A stretch of DNA of 64,000 nucleotides. It comes from Streptomyces katrae. GTDB taxonomy: Bacteria > Actinomycetota > Actinomycetes > Streptomycetales > Streptomycetaceae. The notes beneath the pieces are model-generated. The model was not told the origin of the DNA. It saw only the letters and a list, made by a program, of their open reading frames with translations, and made no database searches. This document shows, piece after piece, positions 55,025 to 63,754 of the stretch (the stretch's first letter is position 1; each line of letters starts with the position of its first letter). The DNA lies in assembly GCF_002028425.1 (NCBI RefSeq), contig NZ_CP020042.1:5865560-5929559 (forward strand), written 5' to 3'. Position numbers and translations under genes: made by a program.

Positions 55025-57412
55025 GTGTCCCAGCACAGAGCTGTGCGTACGTCTCTCCTCTCCGCCGCCGTCACGGTCACCCTCCTCGCCACCGCGGGCC
55101 AGGCAGTGACCCAGGCCGCCGAGCGGGGCACCCCCGCCGCCGTACCCGCCGCGTCGGCGCCCGCCGCCTTCGCCGCCGGTCCGGCCGCCGCGCCGAACCC
55201 CTTCGACGAGGTCGACCGCCTCGCCGACGCCAAGCAGCTCGCCCCGGCCCCCGCCCCGGCACCCGGCGGCAAGTCCGTCGCCGACAACCGGATTCCCGGC
55301 GCCGCCGACGCGGCCCCCGGGGCCGACAAGAGCCGCAAGGCGGCCACCGCCCAGGCCGCGCCCACCGCCAAGAGCGTCGCCGCGGGCGTCCCCTGCACCC
55401 TTGACGGGATCACCAAGCTCAGCCCGGAGCAGTTCGCCGACTTCCTCGGCGACCCGGCCGTCACCGCCGACGGCTGCCTGCGCAACCTCATATGGACCTG
55501 GGACGCGCGCCTCGCGCCCGTCATGTCCGACGCCCACGTCCAGGCCGTCTCCCGCCGGATATCCAGCCTGTCCGCCGCCCACGACGGACGTGACTCCTCC
55601 CACCTGGAGGAGATGTTCACCTACCTGCACGCCGTGGTGTACCACGACTACTCGCGCACCGAGATCGACGTCACCGACGCCCCCACCGTCGACGCCATGC
55701 GCCAGGCCATCGCCGACTTCGCGGGCGCCGCCCACACCTTCGACGTCACGGCCTCCAACGCCCGCACCCTGCGCGAGGCCCTCTACGCGGGCAGCGCGCC
55801 CGGCCTGCGCCAGCACCAGCTCGGCCTGATCAAGAAGGTCCTGGCCACCCTGGACGCCTCCCACCCGGCCACCAACCAGGACGCCTCCTGGGGCGGCGCC
55901 GCCCTCGCGGCCCTCTCCGTCAACTACCTGGGCGTCTACCCGGGCAACAACGACGCCGCCTTCCAGGCCGCGGTCAAGGCCGACCCCGCCTACCGCGCCC
56001 TCTTCAAGGCCTTCGCCGGCTACGGCCACCTCAAGGGCGGCGCCAACGCCTGGGCCGCCCGCGACGCCCTCGGCGAGTACGGCCGCTTCGGCCAGGTCGA
56101 CGGCCTCAAGGACCAGATCACGGCCGACCTCGGCGCCCTCCTCGAACCGGTCAAGTCCACCTGGGGCAACAGCAGCGAGCAGTGGGCCAAGCTGGTCTCC
56201 TGGCTCAACTTCTACGAGGCGTGCAAGCCGTACGGGGTGTGCAAGGAGGACATCGAGAAGCAGCTCTTCCCGTACACCTACACCTACGACAACGGCGGCA
56301 TCAAGGTCCGCACGGCCCTCGACCGGGCCACCGTCGACCAGCTCTACTACGCGAGCAAGCAGGTCAAGACCCAGTTCCACCGTGTCCTGGGCACCGACCA
56401 GCCGCTCGCCGGCGACCCCAACACCACGCTGAACATCGTGCTCTACGCCTCCCGCGCGGACTACGTGAACTACCAGCCGATCCTGACCGGGTACGGCACC
56501 AACAACGGCGGCATCTACATCGAGAACGGCGCCACCTTCTACACCTACCAGCGCCGCGTCCCCCAGGACTCCTCCCTCACCCTGGAAGAGCTCTTCCGCC
56601 ACGAGTACACGCACTACCTCAACGGCCGCTTCGCCGTCCCCGGCTTCTTCGGCCAGGGCGACTGGTACCAGGGCGACCGCACCACCGCCATGGACGAGGG
56701 CACCGCCGAGTTCTTCGACGGCTCCACCCGCGACAACGGCATCGCCGTCCGCAAGTCCCTGGTCAGGGGCATCATCAGCGACACCTCCGGCGGCGGCCCG
56801 CGCATGAGCATCGACCAGCTCCTGCACGCCACCTACGACGGCGACGGCTTCCGCTTCTACAACTACGCGGGCACGTTCTTCGAGTTCCTGTGGACCGAGA
56901 AGCCCTCCCTGCTGCGGGAGATGTACGGCTACCTGCGCGCCAACGACGTCGCCGGCTTCGACGCCTGGCGCAACCGCATGGGCGCGGACACCTACCTCCA
57001 GCGCGACTACAACCGCTTCCTGGACGCCCAGATCGCCAAGGTGGACCAGCTCTACGTCCCGAACACCACCTTCACGGCCAACGACCAGCTGCGGGACTCC
57101 GCGCTCGCGTCGGTGAAGTCCTCCTTCGCGTCGGCGACGTACAACACGCCGGACTGCGTGGAGAACGGCGACCCCGGCAAGCGCCGCTTCACCTGTACGG
57201 GCCGGATCACCGCGAACCTGAAGAACTGGCGCAGCGACGACCAGAACTTCAAGGACATGTCCGAGACGGTCGACTACTTCATCCTCGACCGGGCCGGCGC
57301 GGCCTCCAACAACCTGGCCGACATGAACTGTTCCTTCGGGCCGGTGGAGATCTGGAGCAGCAAGGCGGCGGGCACCTCCTCCTACAGCTGTGAGGGCCCC
57401 CTCCGAAGCTGA
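55025..57412 (+). CDS. Secreted M9 family collagenase
   Basis: About 795 aa. A Sec signal peptide (RTSLLSAAVTVTLLATAGQA) precedes a long Ala/Pro-rich linker to about residue 120. The collagenase activator/N-domain helical repeats run to about 430. The zinc peptidase domain carries HEYTH at residues 526-530, with the third ligand Glu 558 in MDEGTAEFF. It ends after a Cys-containing tail (NCSFGPVEIW ... YSCEGPLRS) without a recognisable PKD or collagen-binding domain. GTG 55025 has AGGAG seven bases upstream. It digests native collagen outside the cell, supplying Gly-Pro-Hyp peptides for the neighbouring enzymes. Confidence 0.93.
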   Translation: MSQHRAVRTSLLSAAVTVTLLATAGQAVTQAAERGTPAAVPAASAPAAFAAGPAAAPNPFDEVDRLADAKQLAPAPAPAPGGKSVADNRIPGAADAAPGADKSRKAATAQAAPTAKSVAAGVPCTLDGITKLSPEQFADFLGDPAVTADGCLRNLIWTWDARLAPVMSDAHVQAVSRRISSLSAAHDGRDSSHLEEMFTYLHAVVYHDYSRTEIDVTDAPTVDAMRQAIADFAGAAHTFDVTASNARTLREALYAGSAPGLRQHQLGLIKKVLATLDASHPATNQDASWGGAALAALSVNYLGVYPGNNDAAFQAAVKADPAYRALFKAFAGYGHLKGGANAWAARDALGEYGRFGQVDGLKDQITADLGALLEPVKSTWGNSSEQWAKLVSWLNFYEACKPYGVCKEDIEKQLFPYTYTYDNGGIKVRTALDRATVDQLYYASKQVKTQFHRVLGTDQPLAGDPNTTLNIVLYASRADYVNYQPILTGYGTNNGGIYIENGATFYTYQRRVPQDSSLTLEELFRHEYTHYLNGRFAVPGFFGQGDWYQGDRTTAMDEGTAEFFDGSTRDNGIAVRKSLVRGIISDTSGGGPRMSIDQLLHATYDGDGFRFYNYAGTFFEFLWTEKPSLLREMYGYLRANDVAGFDAWRNRMGADTYLQRDYNRFLDAQIAKVDQLYVPNTTFTANDQLRDSALASVKSSFASATYNTPDCVENGDPGKRRFTCTGRITANLKNWRSDDQNFKDMSETVDYFILDRAGAASNNLADMNCSFGPVEIWSSKAAGTSSYSCEGPLRS

Positions 57413-57418
57413 CCGCGC

Positions 57419-57463
57419 GCCCGGGCCGGTTCCGATTCCATGGGGGGCGGAACCGGCCCGGGC
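57419..57463. terminator. Terminator of the collagenase gene
   Basis: A perfect 16-bp inverted repeat, GCCCGGGCCGGTTCCG and its complement, with a 13-base loop, six bases after the stop codon. Confidence 0.85.
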
Positions 57464-57487
57464 CACCCTAGGCACCATCAAAAGAAT

Positions 57488-57500
57488 GTGACATATTACT
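57488..57500. promoter_or_regulatory. Shared operator, site 2 (upstream of D-hydroxyproline oxidase gene)
   Basis: On the minus strand GTAATATGTCACA, with a TGTnACA core. It is 12 of 13 identical to site 3 at 60703. It overlaps the likely -10 (CATATT/TATTAC) of the next gene and ends three bases before its ATG, the position expected for a repressor site. Confidence 0.55.
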
Positions 57501-57503
57501 GAC

Positions 57504-58619
57504 ATGGACGTCGTGATCATTGGCGCCGGCGTCGTCGGAGCCGCGTGCGCGTACTACGCGAGCCGCTCCGGTCTCTCCGTGGCAGTGGTGGACCGGGGCC
57601 CCGTGGCAGGCGGCACCACCGGCGCGGGCGAGGGCAACCTGCTCGTCTCCGACAAGGAGGCGGGGCCGGAGCTCGACCTGGCCCTCCTCTCCACCCGCCT
57701 CTGGCAGGAGCTGTCCGCCGAACTGCCCCGGGCCGTCGAGTACGAGCCCAAGGGCGGCCTCGTGGTGGCCCCCGACGAGACCACCCTCAAGGCCCTGCGC
57801 CACTTCGCCGAGGGCCAGCGCGCCGCGGGGGTCGTCGCCAACGAGGTCGCGACCCTGCACGACCTGGAACCCCACCTGGCCCCGGGCCTGGCGGGCGGCT
57901 TCCACTACCCCCAGGACGCCCAGGTCCAGCCGGCCCTGGCGGCGGCCCACCTCCTGAAGGCCTCGGGCGCCACGGTGTACCTGAACGAAGAGGTCACCGG
58001 ACTCCTCCTGAAGGCGGGCACCGTCCAGGGGGTGCGCACCGCACGCCGTACCCTCCACGCGCCCGCGGTCGTCAACGCGGCGGGGACCTGGGCGGGCCGG
58101 ATCGCCGAACTCGCGGGAACCACCCTCCCCGTCCTCCCCCGCCGGGGCTTCGTCCTGGTGACGGAACCTCTTCCCCGGCTCATCCGCCACAAGGTCTACG
58201 CGGCGGACTACATCGCGGACGTGGCCAGCGACTCGGCGTCCCTCCAGTCCTCCGCGGTGGTCGAGGGCACCCCCGCGGGCCCGGTCCTGATCGGCGCCAC
58301 CCGCGAACGGGTCGGCTTCGACCGCACCCTCTCCACCGACGCCCTGCGCCGGCTGGCCGCCCAGGCCGCCGCCCTCTTCCCGGTCCTGGCGGACATCCGC
58401 GTGATGCGCACCTACCACGGCTTCCGCCCCTACCTGCCGGACCACCTTCCGGCCATCGGGCCGGACTCCCGGGTCCCGGGCCTCCTCCACGCCTGCGGCC
58501 ACGAGGGCGCGGGCATCGGCCTGGCCCCGGCAACGGGCCGGCTGATCGCGGCGGCCCTGACACGAACGGACCCACCGCTCCCGCTGACCCCCTACCGGCC
58601 GGACCGCTTCGCCCCGTGA
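57504..58619 (+). CDS. FAD-dependent oxidoreductase, DAO family (probable D-hydroxyproline dehydrogenase FAD subunit)
   Basis: 371 aa. The N-terminal dinucleotide motif VVIIGAGVVGAACAYYASRS (residues 3-22), the DAO-type GGTTGAGEGNLLVSDKE loop and the C-terminal GHEGAGIGLAPATGRLIAAA are clear. In Pseudomonas-type hydroxyproline catabolism a DAO subunit (LhpB-like) pairs with a 2Fe-2S protein and an FAD/NAD protein, exactly the two genes that follow here. It would oxidise cis-4-hydroxy-D-proline to pyrroline-4-hydroxy-2-carboxylate. ATG 57504 has no ribosome site and may be leaderless. The 121-bp repeat separates it from the next subunit. Confidence 0.85.
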   Translation: MDVVIIGAGVVGAACAYYASRSGLSVAVVDRGPVAGGTTGAGEGNLLVSDKEAGPELDLALLSTRLWQELSAELPRAVEYEPKGGLVVAPDETTLKALRHFAEGQRAAGVVANEVATLHDLEPHLAPGLAGGFHYPQDAQVQPALAAAHLLKASGATVYLNEEVTGLLLKAGTVQGVRTARRTLHAPAVVNAAGTWAGRIAELAGTTLPVLPRRGFVLVTEPLPRLIRHKVYAADYIADVASDSASLQSSAVVEGTPAGPVLIGATRERVGFDRTLSTDALRRLAAQAAALFPVLADIRVMRTYHGFRPYLPDHLPAIGPDSRVPGLLHACGHEGAGIGLAPATGRLIAAALTRTDPPLPLTPYRPDRFAP

Positions 58620-58640
58620 CGCCGAGGCCGGGGTCGGGGA

Positions 58641-58761
58641 CGGGGTGGGGTGTCCTCCGGGGCTGAAACGAGATGACTTCGGCGCCCTGTACCGACCCAC
58701 AGCAGTGATCCGGCTCGGAGCGCCGAACATCGAAGCCCGCCCCGGACGACACCCCACCCCG
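58641..58761. repeat. 121-bp inverted-repeat element, copy 2 (MITE-like, inverted relative to copy 1)
   Basis: Same length as the copy at 24462-24582 and in opposite orientation, with three differences: one in the left 23-bp arm and two in the core. Arms are 58641-58663 and 58739-58761. The downstream flank again has two CGCCCGGCCAGGGC motifs (near 58786 and 58831). It sits between two subunit genes of one enzyme and may contribute an internal hairpin to their transcript. Confidence 0.85.
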
Positions 58762-58885
58762 TCCCCGCCCCCGGCCACCCCCCCAACGCCCGGCCAGGGC
58801 AAAGGCACCGACCCCTCCCAACCCCCCCAACGCCCGGCCAGGGCAACCGCACACCCGAACACCCCACCCCCCGAGGAGCCCCCTG

Positions 58886-59197
58886 ATGCGCAGCCCCCGC
58901 GAGCTGGTCGGCGGCAGCCCGGCGGCCACGTACCCCATCGCGTTCGACGGCCGTGAACTGCCCGCCCAGGAGGGCCAGACCGTCGCAGCCGTCCTCTGGG
59001 CGGCCGGGATCCTGGCCTGGCGCAGCACCCGCCAGGGCGGCACCCCCCGCGGCGCCTTCTGCGGCATCGGCTCCTGCTACGACTGCCTCGTCACCGTCAA
59101 CGGCCGCCCCAACCAGCGCGCCTGCCTCGTCCCGGCCCGCCCCGGAGACACCGTCACCACCCAGGAGGGCACCGGCCATGCCGACCTCGCCGTCTGA
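58886..59197 (+). CDS. (2Fe-2S)-binding subunit of the D-hydroxyproline dehydrogenase
   Basis: 103-aa ferredoxin-like subunit (LhpF/HcnA type). Cluster ligands are Cys 59, 64, 67 and 80, spaced C-x4-C-x2-C-x12-C in FCGIGSCYDCLVTV and NQRACLVPA. This plant-ferredoxin-like mini-domain is typical of heteromeric amino-acid dehydrogenases. Its 3' end overlaps the next gene by 20 bases. ATG 58886 follows GAGGAGCCCCCTG. Confidence 0.88.
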   Translation: MRSPRELVGGSPAATYPIAFDGRELPAQEGQTVAAVLWAAGILAWRSTRQGGTPRGAFCGIGSCYDCLVTVNGRPNQRACLVPARPGDTVTTQEGTGHADLAV

Positions 59198-60617
59198 CCC
59201 CGCCGCCCTCACGGCGACCACCGACCTGGCGGTCATCGGCGCCGGCCCCGCCGGCCTCGCCGCAGCCGTCACCGCCGCGCGGCTCGGCCTGCGCGTCACC
59301 CTCCTCGACACCGCGGAACGCCCCGGCGGCCAGTACTATCGCCACCCGGCCGCCTCCCTCGGCGCCACCCGCCCCGAGGCCCTGCACCACGACTGGCGGG
59401 CCTTCACCACCCGCGAGGCGGCCCTGCGCGCCCACGAGGCCGCGGGCCGGATCACCTACCTCCCCCGGCACCACGTGTGGACGGTGGTCCCGGCCGACGA
59501 GCCCGGCACCTGGACCCTCCACGCGGTCGCCGGCCACGCCCCCGACGAGACCCCGACGACTCTCCGCACCCGTCGAGTCCTGCTCGCCACCGGCGCCTAC
59601 GAACGCCAGCTCCCCTTCCCCGGCTGGACCCTGCCCGGCGTGGTCGGGGCCGGCGGGGCCCAGGCCATGCTGAAGAACAACCTCGTCCTGCCCGGCCGCC
59701 GTGTCGTGGTGGCCGGCAGCGGCCCGCTCCTGCTCGCCGTGGCCGGCTCCCTCGCCGCCGCCGGAGCCACCGTCCCGGCCGTCGTGGAGGCCGCCTCGTA
59801 CACGGCGTACGCCCCCCAGACCCCCGCCCTGCTGCGCAACCCGGCCAAACTCGCCGAAGGCGCCACGTACGGCGGAGCCCTGCTGCGCCACGGCATCCGC
59901 CTGCTCACCCGGCACGCCGTCACCGAGGCGCACGGCACCACCCGCGTCGAGGCCGTCACCATCGCCCGCCTCGACAAGGACTGGCGCCCGCTGCCGGGCA
60001 CCGCCCGCCGGATCCCGTGCGACGCCCTCGCCGTGGGCCACGGCCTGGTGCCCCAGCTGGAGCTGGCCACCGGCCTCGGCTGCGCCACCCTCCAGGCCCC
60101 CGACGGCACGGTGGCCCTGGAACTGGACGCCGCCCAGCGCACCTCCGTCCCGGGCATCTCGTCGGCCGGTGAGACCGGCGGCATCGGCGGGGCCCAACTG
60201 GCCCTGACCGAGGGAGAGATCGCCGCCCACGCGATCGCCGGCCGGCCGGTCCCCGCCGCCCTGACCCGCCGCCGCGCCCGGCTGCGCGCCTTCGCCGCAG
60301 CGATGGCCGCCGCGCACCGCCCCGGTTCCGGGTGGACCGACTGGCTGCGCGAGGAGACCGACGTGTGCCGTTGCGAGGAGGTCCCGGCCGGCCGGATCCG
60401 CGAGGCGGCCGAGGAGCTGGGGGCGCGGGACGCCCGTACGGTCAAACTCCTCACCCGGGCCGGGATGGGCTGGTGCCAGGGCCGGATGTGCGGCCCCGCG
60501 GTGGCCGCCCTGGCCGGCGAGGCTCCCGCCCCGGACCGGCGCCCGTTCTCCTGCCCGGTCCCGCTGCGCCACCTGGCCGCACTGCCCCCGACGGAGCCGG
60601 CTCCGCCGGGTCCGTGA
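59178..60617 (+). CDS. FAD/NAD(P)-dependent subunit of the D-hydroxyproline dehydrogenase
   Basis: 479 aa, HcnB/LhpE type. The first dinucleotide motif is LAVIGAGPAGLAAAVTAARL (about residues 17-36). ATGAYERQLPFPGWTLPGVV (about 137) is the family hallmark, and a second motif is VVVAGSGPLLLAVAGSLAAA. The C-terminus carries a BFD-like iron-sulfur region with VCRCEEVPAGRI and GWCQGRMCGPAV. It moves electrons between the DAO subunit and an acceptor. ATG 59178 has AGGAGGGC upstream inside the preceding gene; coupled translation of the two small subunits is evident. Confidence 0.9.
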   Translation: MPTSPSDPAALTATTDLAVIGAGPAGLAAAVTAARLGLRVTLLDTAERPGGQYYRHPAASLGATRPEALHHDWRAFTTREAALRAHEAAGRITYLPRHHVWTVVPADEPGTWTLHAVAGHAPDETPTTLRTRRVLLATGAYERQLPFPGWTLPGVVGAGGAQAMLKNNLVLPGRRVVVAGSGPLLLAVAGSLAAAGATVPAVVEAASYTAYAPQTPALLRNPAKLAEGATYGGALLRHGIRLLTRHAVTEAHGTTRVEAVTIARLDKDWRPLPGTARRIPCDALAVGHGLVPQLELATGLGCATLQAPDGTVALELDAAQRTSVPGISSAGETGGIGGAQLALTEGEIAAHAIAGRPVPAALTRRRARLRAFAAAMAAAHRPGSGWTDWLREETDVCRCEEVPAGRIREAAEELGARDARTVKLLTRAGMGWCQGRMCGPAVAALAGEAPAPDRRPFSCPVPLRHLAALPPTEPAPPGP

Positions 60618-60679
60618 AAGGCCCGCGCCCCGCCGGCTTCCCTCCGTCAACTTCCCTTCACCAACCCCTGACCGGCCTC

Positions 60680-60715
60680 TTGTGGCCGATCCACACCCAC
60701 TAGTAAAATGTCACA
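60680..60715 (+). promoter_or_regulatory. Promoter and shared operator, site 3 (dapA-family operon)
   Basis: TTGTGG (60680-60685), 18 bases, TAAAAT (60704-60709). GTAAAATGTCACA (60703-60715), with a TGTnACA core, covers the -10 and the start-site region, fitting repression. It matches site 2 at 12 of 13 positions. Confidence 0.6.
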
Positions 60716-60737
60716 CACCACACTAGGGAGTCCTTCC

Positions 60738-61676
60738 ATGACCGACGCGCCCACCCCCGCGCCCTCCGCCGACACCGCCGCCGACACCCGTACCCGCCCC
60801 TGGCACGGCATCATGGTCGCCACCTGCCTGCCCCTGCGCGAGGACCTGTCCGTCGACTACGACGCCTACGCCGAACACGTGGCCTGGCTGATCGCCAACG
60901 GCTGCGACGGCGTCGTGCCCAACGGCTCCCTCGGCGAGTACCAGACCCTCACCGGCGAGGAGCGCGCCCGCGTGGTCCGTACCGCCGTCGAGGCCGCCGG
61001 CGACGGCGCCCGCGTCATGCCCGGCGTGGCGGCGTACGGCAGCGCCGAGGCCCGCCGCTGGGCCGACCAGGCCGCCGAGGCCGGCGCCGGCTCCGTCCTG
61101 CTCCTGCCCCCCAACGCCTTCCGCGCCGACGAGGAGACCGTCCGCGCCCACTACGCCGAGGTGGCCCGCGCGGGCCTTCCGGTGGTCGCGTACAACAACC
61201 CGTACGACACCAAGGTGGACCTGACCCCCTCGCTCCTCGCCCGCCTGCACGCCGACGGCAGCATCGTCGCCGTCAAGGAGTTCAGCGGGGACGTCCGCCG
61301 CGCCTACGAGATCGCCGAACTCGCCCCGGGCCTGGACCTGCTCATCGGCGCCGACGACGTCCTCCTCGAACTGGCCCTGGCCGGAGCCGTCGGCTGGATC
61401 GCCGGCTACCCCAACGCCCTGCCGCGCTCCTGCGCCGCCCTCTACCGGGCCGCCGTCGCGGGCGACACCGCCACCGCCGTGCCGCTCTACAAGTCCCTGC
61501 ACTCCCTGCTGCGCTGGGACTCCAAGACCGAGTTCGTCCAGGCCATCAAGCTCTCCATGGACCTGGCCGGCCGCCCCGGCGGTGCCACCCGGCCCCCGCG
61601 CTTCCCGCTCACCGGGGAGACCGAGGCCGCCGTGCGCGCCGCCACCGAGAAGGCCCTCGCCGAGGGCCTCAACTAG
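60738..61676 (+). CDS. DapA-family enzyme (probable pyrroline-4-hydroxy-2-carboxylate deaminase)
   Basis: 312-aa TIM-barrel Schiff-base enzyme. The Lys is K180 in VAVKEFSGD; the GxxGE-type loop is VPNGSLGEYQTLTGEE, and the Tyr region is PVVAYNNPYDTKVDLTP. DHDPS-family members in hydroxyproline clusters (LhpC-like) convert pyrroline-4-hydroxy-2-carboxylate to 2-oxoglutarate semialdehyde and ammonia. That role fits the neighbours better than lysine synthesis. ATG 60738 has AGGGAG seven bases upstream; an in-frame ATG at 60708 lies inside the operator and is rejected. Confidence 0.87.
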   Translation: MTDAPTPAPSADTAADTRTRPWHGIMVATCLPLREDLSVDYDAYAEHVAWLIANGCDGVVPNGSLGEYQTLTGEERARVVRTAVEAAGDGARVMPGVAAYGSAEARRWADQAAEAGAGSVLLLPPNAFRADEETVRAHYAEVARAGLPVVAYNNPYDTKVDLTPSLLARLHADGSIVAVKEFSGDVRRAYEIAELAPGLDLLIGADDVLLELALAGAVGWIAGYPNALPRSCAALYRAAVAGDTATAVPLYKSLHSLLRWDSKTEFVQAIKLSMDLAGRPGGATRPPRFPLTGETEAAVRAATEKALAEGLN

Positions 61677-61733
61677 TCACCCGGCTACCCAGCCACCCAG
61701 CACGAACCAGCGACCGGCCGGAGGGGCGACCTG

Positions 61734-62738
61734 ATGCGCACACGCCACGTCTACCACGCGGTGGACTCCCACACCGAGGGCATGCCGACCCGGGTGATCA
61801 CCGGGGGAGTCGGGGTGATCCCCGGTGCCACCATGGCGGAGAAGCGGCTCCACTTCATCGAGCACATGGACCACGTCCGCACGCTGCTCATGTACGAGCC
61901 GCGCGGCCACGCGGCGATGAGCGGTGCCATCCTCCAGCCGCCCACCCGGCCCGACGCCGACTTCGGCGTGCTGTACATCGAGGTGTCGGGCCTGCTGCCC
62001 ATGTGCGGGCACGGCACCATCGGGGTGGCCACCGTCCTGGTCGAGACCGGCATGGTCCCGGTCGTCGAGCCGGTCACCACGGTGCGGCTCGACACCCCGG
62101 CCGGGCTGGTGAGCGTGGACGTACACGTGGAGGACGGCGCCGCCACCGCCGTCACCCTCACCAACGTCCCCTCCTTCAGCGTCGGCCTCGACCTGAAGGC
62201 CGAGGTCCCCGGCTTCGGCCAGGTCACCTACGACCTGGCCTACGGCGGCAACTTCTACGCCTTCGTCGAACTGGACGCCCTCGGCCTGCCCTTCGACCGG
62301 GCCCGCAAGGACGACCTGATCGCCGCCGGACTGGCGGTCATGGACGCGGTCAACGCCTCCCCGGACCGGCCCGTCCACCCCGAGAACCCCTCCATCTCCG
62401 GCGTCAAGCACGTCTACCTCGCCGCCCCCGGCTCCGACGCCCGCCGCTCCCGGCACGCCATGGCCATCCACCCCGGCTGGTTCGACCGCTCGCCCTGCGG
62501 TACGGGGACCAGCGCGCGCATGGCCCAGCTGCACGCGCGGGGCCTGCTGCCGCTGGACACCGACTTCGTCAACGAGTCCTTCATCGGCACCGAGTTCACC
62601 GGCCGCCTGACCGCCCGGACCACCGTCGGCGGGCGCCCGGCCGTCGTGCCCACGGTCACCGGCCGGGCCTGGATCACCGGCACCGCCCAGTACTTCCTCG
62701 ACCCGTCCGACCCCTTCCCGGGAGGGTTCCTCCTGTGA
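61734..62738 (+). CDS. Proline racemase family: probable 4-hydroxyproline 2-epimerase
   Basis: 334 aa. Both catalytic thiols are present: Cys 91 in MCGHGTIG and Cys 255 in DRSPCGTGTSAR. This marks an epimerase/racemase rather than the 3-hydroxyproline dehydratase, which has a Thr in the second position. It would convert trans-4-hydroxy-L-proline to the cis-D isomer, the substrate of the upstream dehydrogenase. The next paralogue begins with a GTGA overlap. Confidence 0.92.
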   Translation: MRTRHVYHAVDSHTEGMPTRVITGGVGVIPGATMAEKRLHFIEHMDHVRTLLMYEPRGHAAMSGAILQPPTRPDADFGVLYIEVSGLLPMCGHGTIGVATVLVETGMVPVVEPVTTVRLDTPAGLVSVDVHVEDGAATAVTLTNVPSFSVGLDLKAEVPGFGQVTYDLAYGGNFYAFVELDALGLPFDRARKDDLIAAGLAVMDAVNASPDRPVHPENPSISGVKHVYLAAPGSDARRSRHAMAIHPGWFDRSPCGTGTSARMAQLHARGLLPLDTDFVNESFIGTEFTGRLTARTTVGGRPAVVPTVTGRAWITGTAQYFLDPSDPFPGGFLL

Positions 62739-63754
62739 CCGCCCCGACCACCGTCCGCACGGTGGACTACCACACCGCCGGCGAGCCCTTCCGGATCGTG
62801 GCGGAGGGCCTGCCCCCCGTCCCCGGCGACACCGTCGCCGAGCGCTGCGCCACCGCCATCGGCCCCGGCGGCTCCGGCACCGCGCCCCTGCGCGGCCCGC
62901 TGGACGAGGTACGGCGCCTGCTGGTTCAGGAGCCGCGCGGGCACGCCGGCATGTACGGGGGGTTCGTGGTGCCGCCGGACGACGACGGGGCCCACTTCGG
63001 GGTGCTGTTCTGGCACAAGGACGGCTACTCCACCGCCTGCGGCCACGGCACCATGGCCCTGGGGGCCTGGGCCGTGGACTCCGGACGGGTCGCGGCCCCC
63101 GACGAGGGGGACGTCCAGGTACGGATCGACGTGCCCTCCGGCCGGGTCTGCGCCACCGTCCACCGGGCCCAGGGCCGCACCAGCGGGGTCACCTTCCGCA
63201 ACGTCCCGGCCCGGGTGGGTGCCCGGAAGGTCCCCGTGGCCACCACCCTGGGCATCGCCGAGGTGGACATCGCCCACGCCGGGGCCTGCTACGCCTCGGT
63301 CCGCGCCCGCGACCTCGGCCTGGAGGTGACCCGCGCCGCCCTGCCCGAACTGGTCCGCGCCGGACGGGAGATCCGCGCCGCCCTCGCCACCCACCCGGCG
63401 ACCTGGCACCCGGACGGCCCGCTCCTCTCCGGCGTCTACGGGGTGGTCCTCTTCGAGGAGCTGCCCGACACCCCCTTCGGCCCGCACCAGCGCAACGTCA
63501 CCGTCTTCGCCGACGGACAGATCGACCGCTCGCCCTGCGGCTCCGGCACCTCCGCCCGGCTCGCCCTGCTCGCGGAGGACGGCCGGCTGGGGGCGGGGGA
63601 GGACCTGCTGCACGAGTCGGTGACGGGCACGGTGTTCACCGGCCGGATCCTCCAGGGCGGGGTCACCGAGGTCACCGGCACCGCCTACCGCACGGGGGAG
63701 CACGCCTTCACCGTCGACCCGTACGACGCCCTCGGCGCGGGTTTCCTGCTGTGA
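62735..63754 (+). CDS. Second proline racemase family protein
   Basis: 339 aa. Catalytic residues Cys 102 (ACGHGTMA) and Cys 268 (DRSPCGSGTSAR) are again both Cys. It is clearly diverged from its upstream neighbour (FWHKDGYST and VLFEELPDTPFGPHQRN are peculiar to it), so it probably handles a different isomer, for example proline or 3-hydroxyproline. GTG 62735 overlaps the previous stop; its own stop overlaps the next start. Confidence 0.9.
   Translation: MTAPTTVRTVDYHTAGEPFRIVAEGLPPVPGDTVAERCATAIGPGGSGTAPLRGPLDEVRRLLVQEPRGHAGMYGGFVVPPDDDGAHFGVLFWHKDGYSTACGHGTMALGAWAVDSGRVAAPDEGDVQVRIDVPSGRVCATVHRAQGRTSGVTFRNVPARVGARKVPVATTLGIAEVDIAHAGACYASVRARDLGLEVTRAALPELVRAGREIRAALATHPATWHPDGPLLSGVYGVVLFEELPDTPFGPHQRNVTVFADGQIDRSPCGSGTSARLALLAEDGRLGAGEDLLHESVTGTVFTGRILQGGVTEVTGTAYRTGEHAFTVDPYDALGAGFLL

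Noticed and set aside
54923..57520. 865-aa minus-strand frame opposite the collagenase gene
   Set aside because: Val/Gly/Asp/Glu-rich antisense shadow; the plus strand has signal peptide, HEYTH motif and a terminator.
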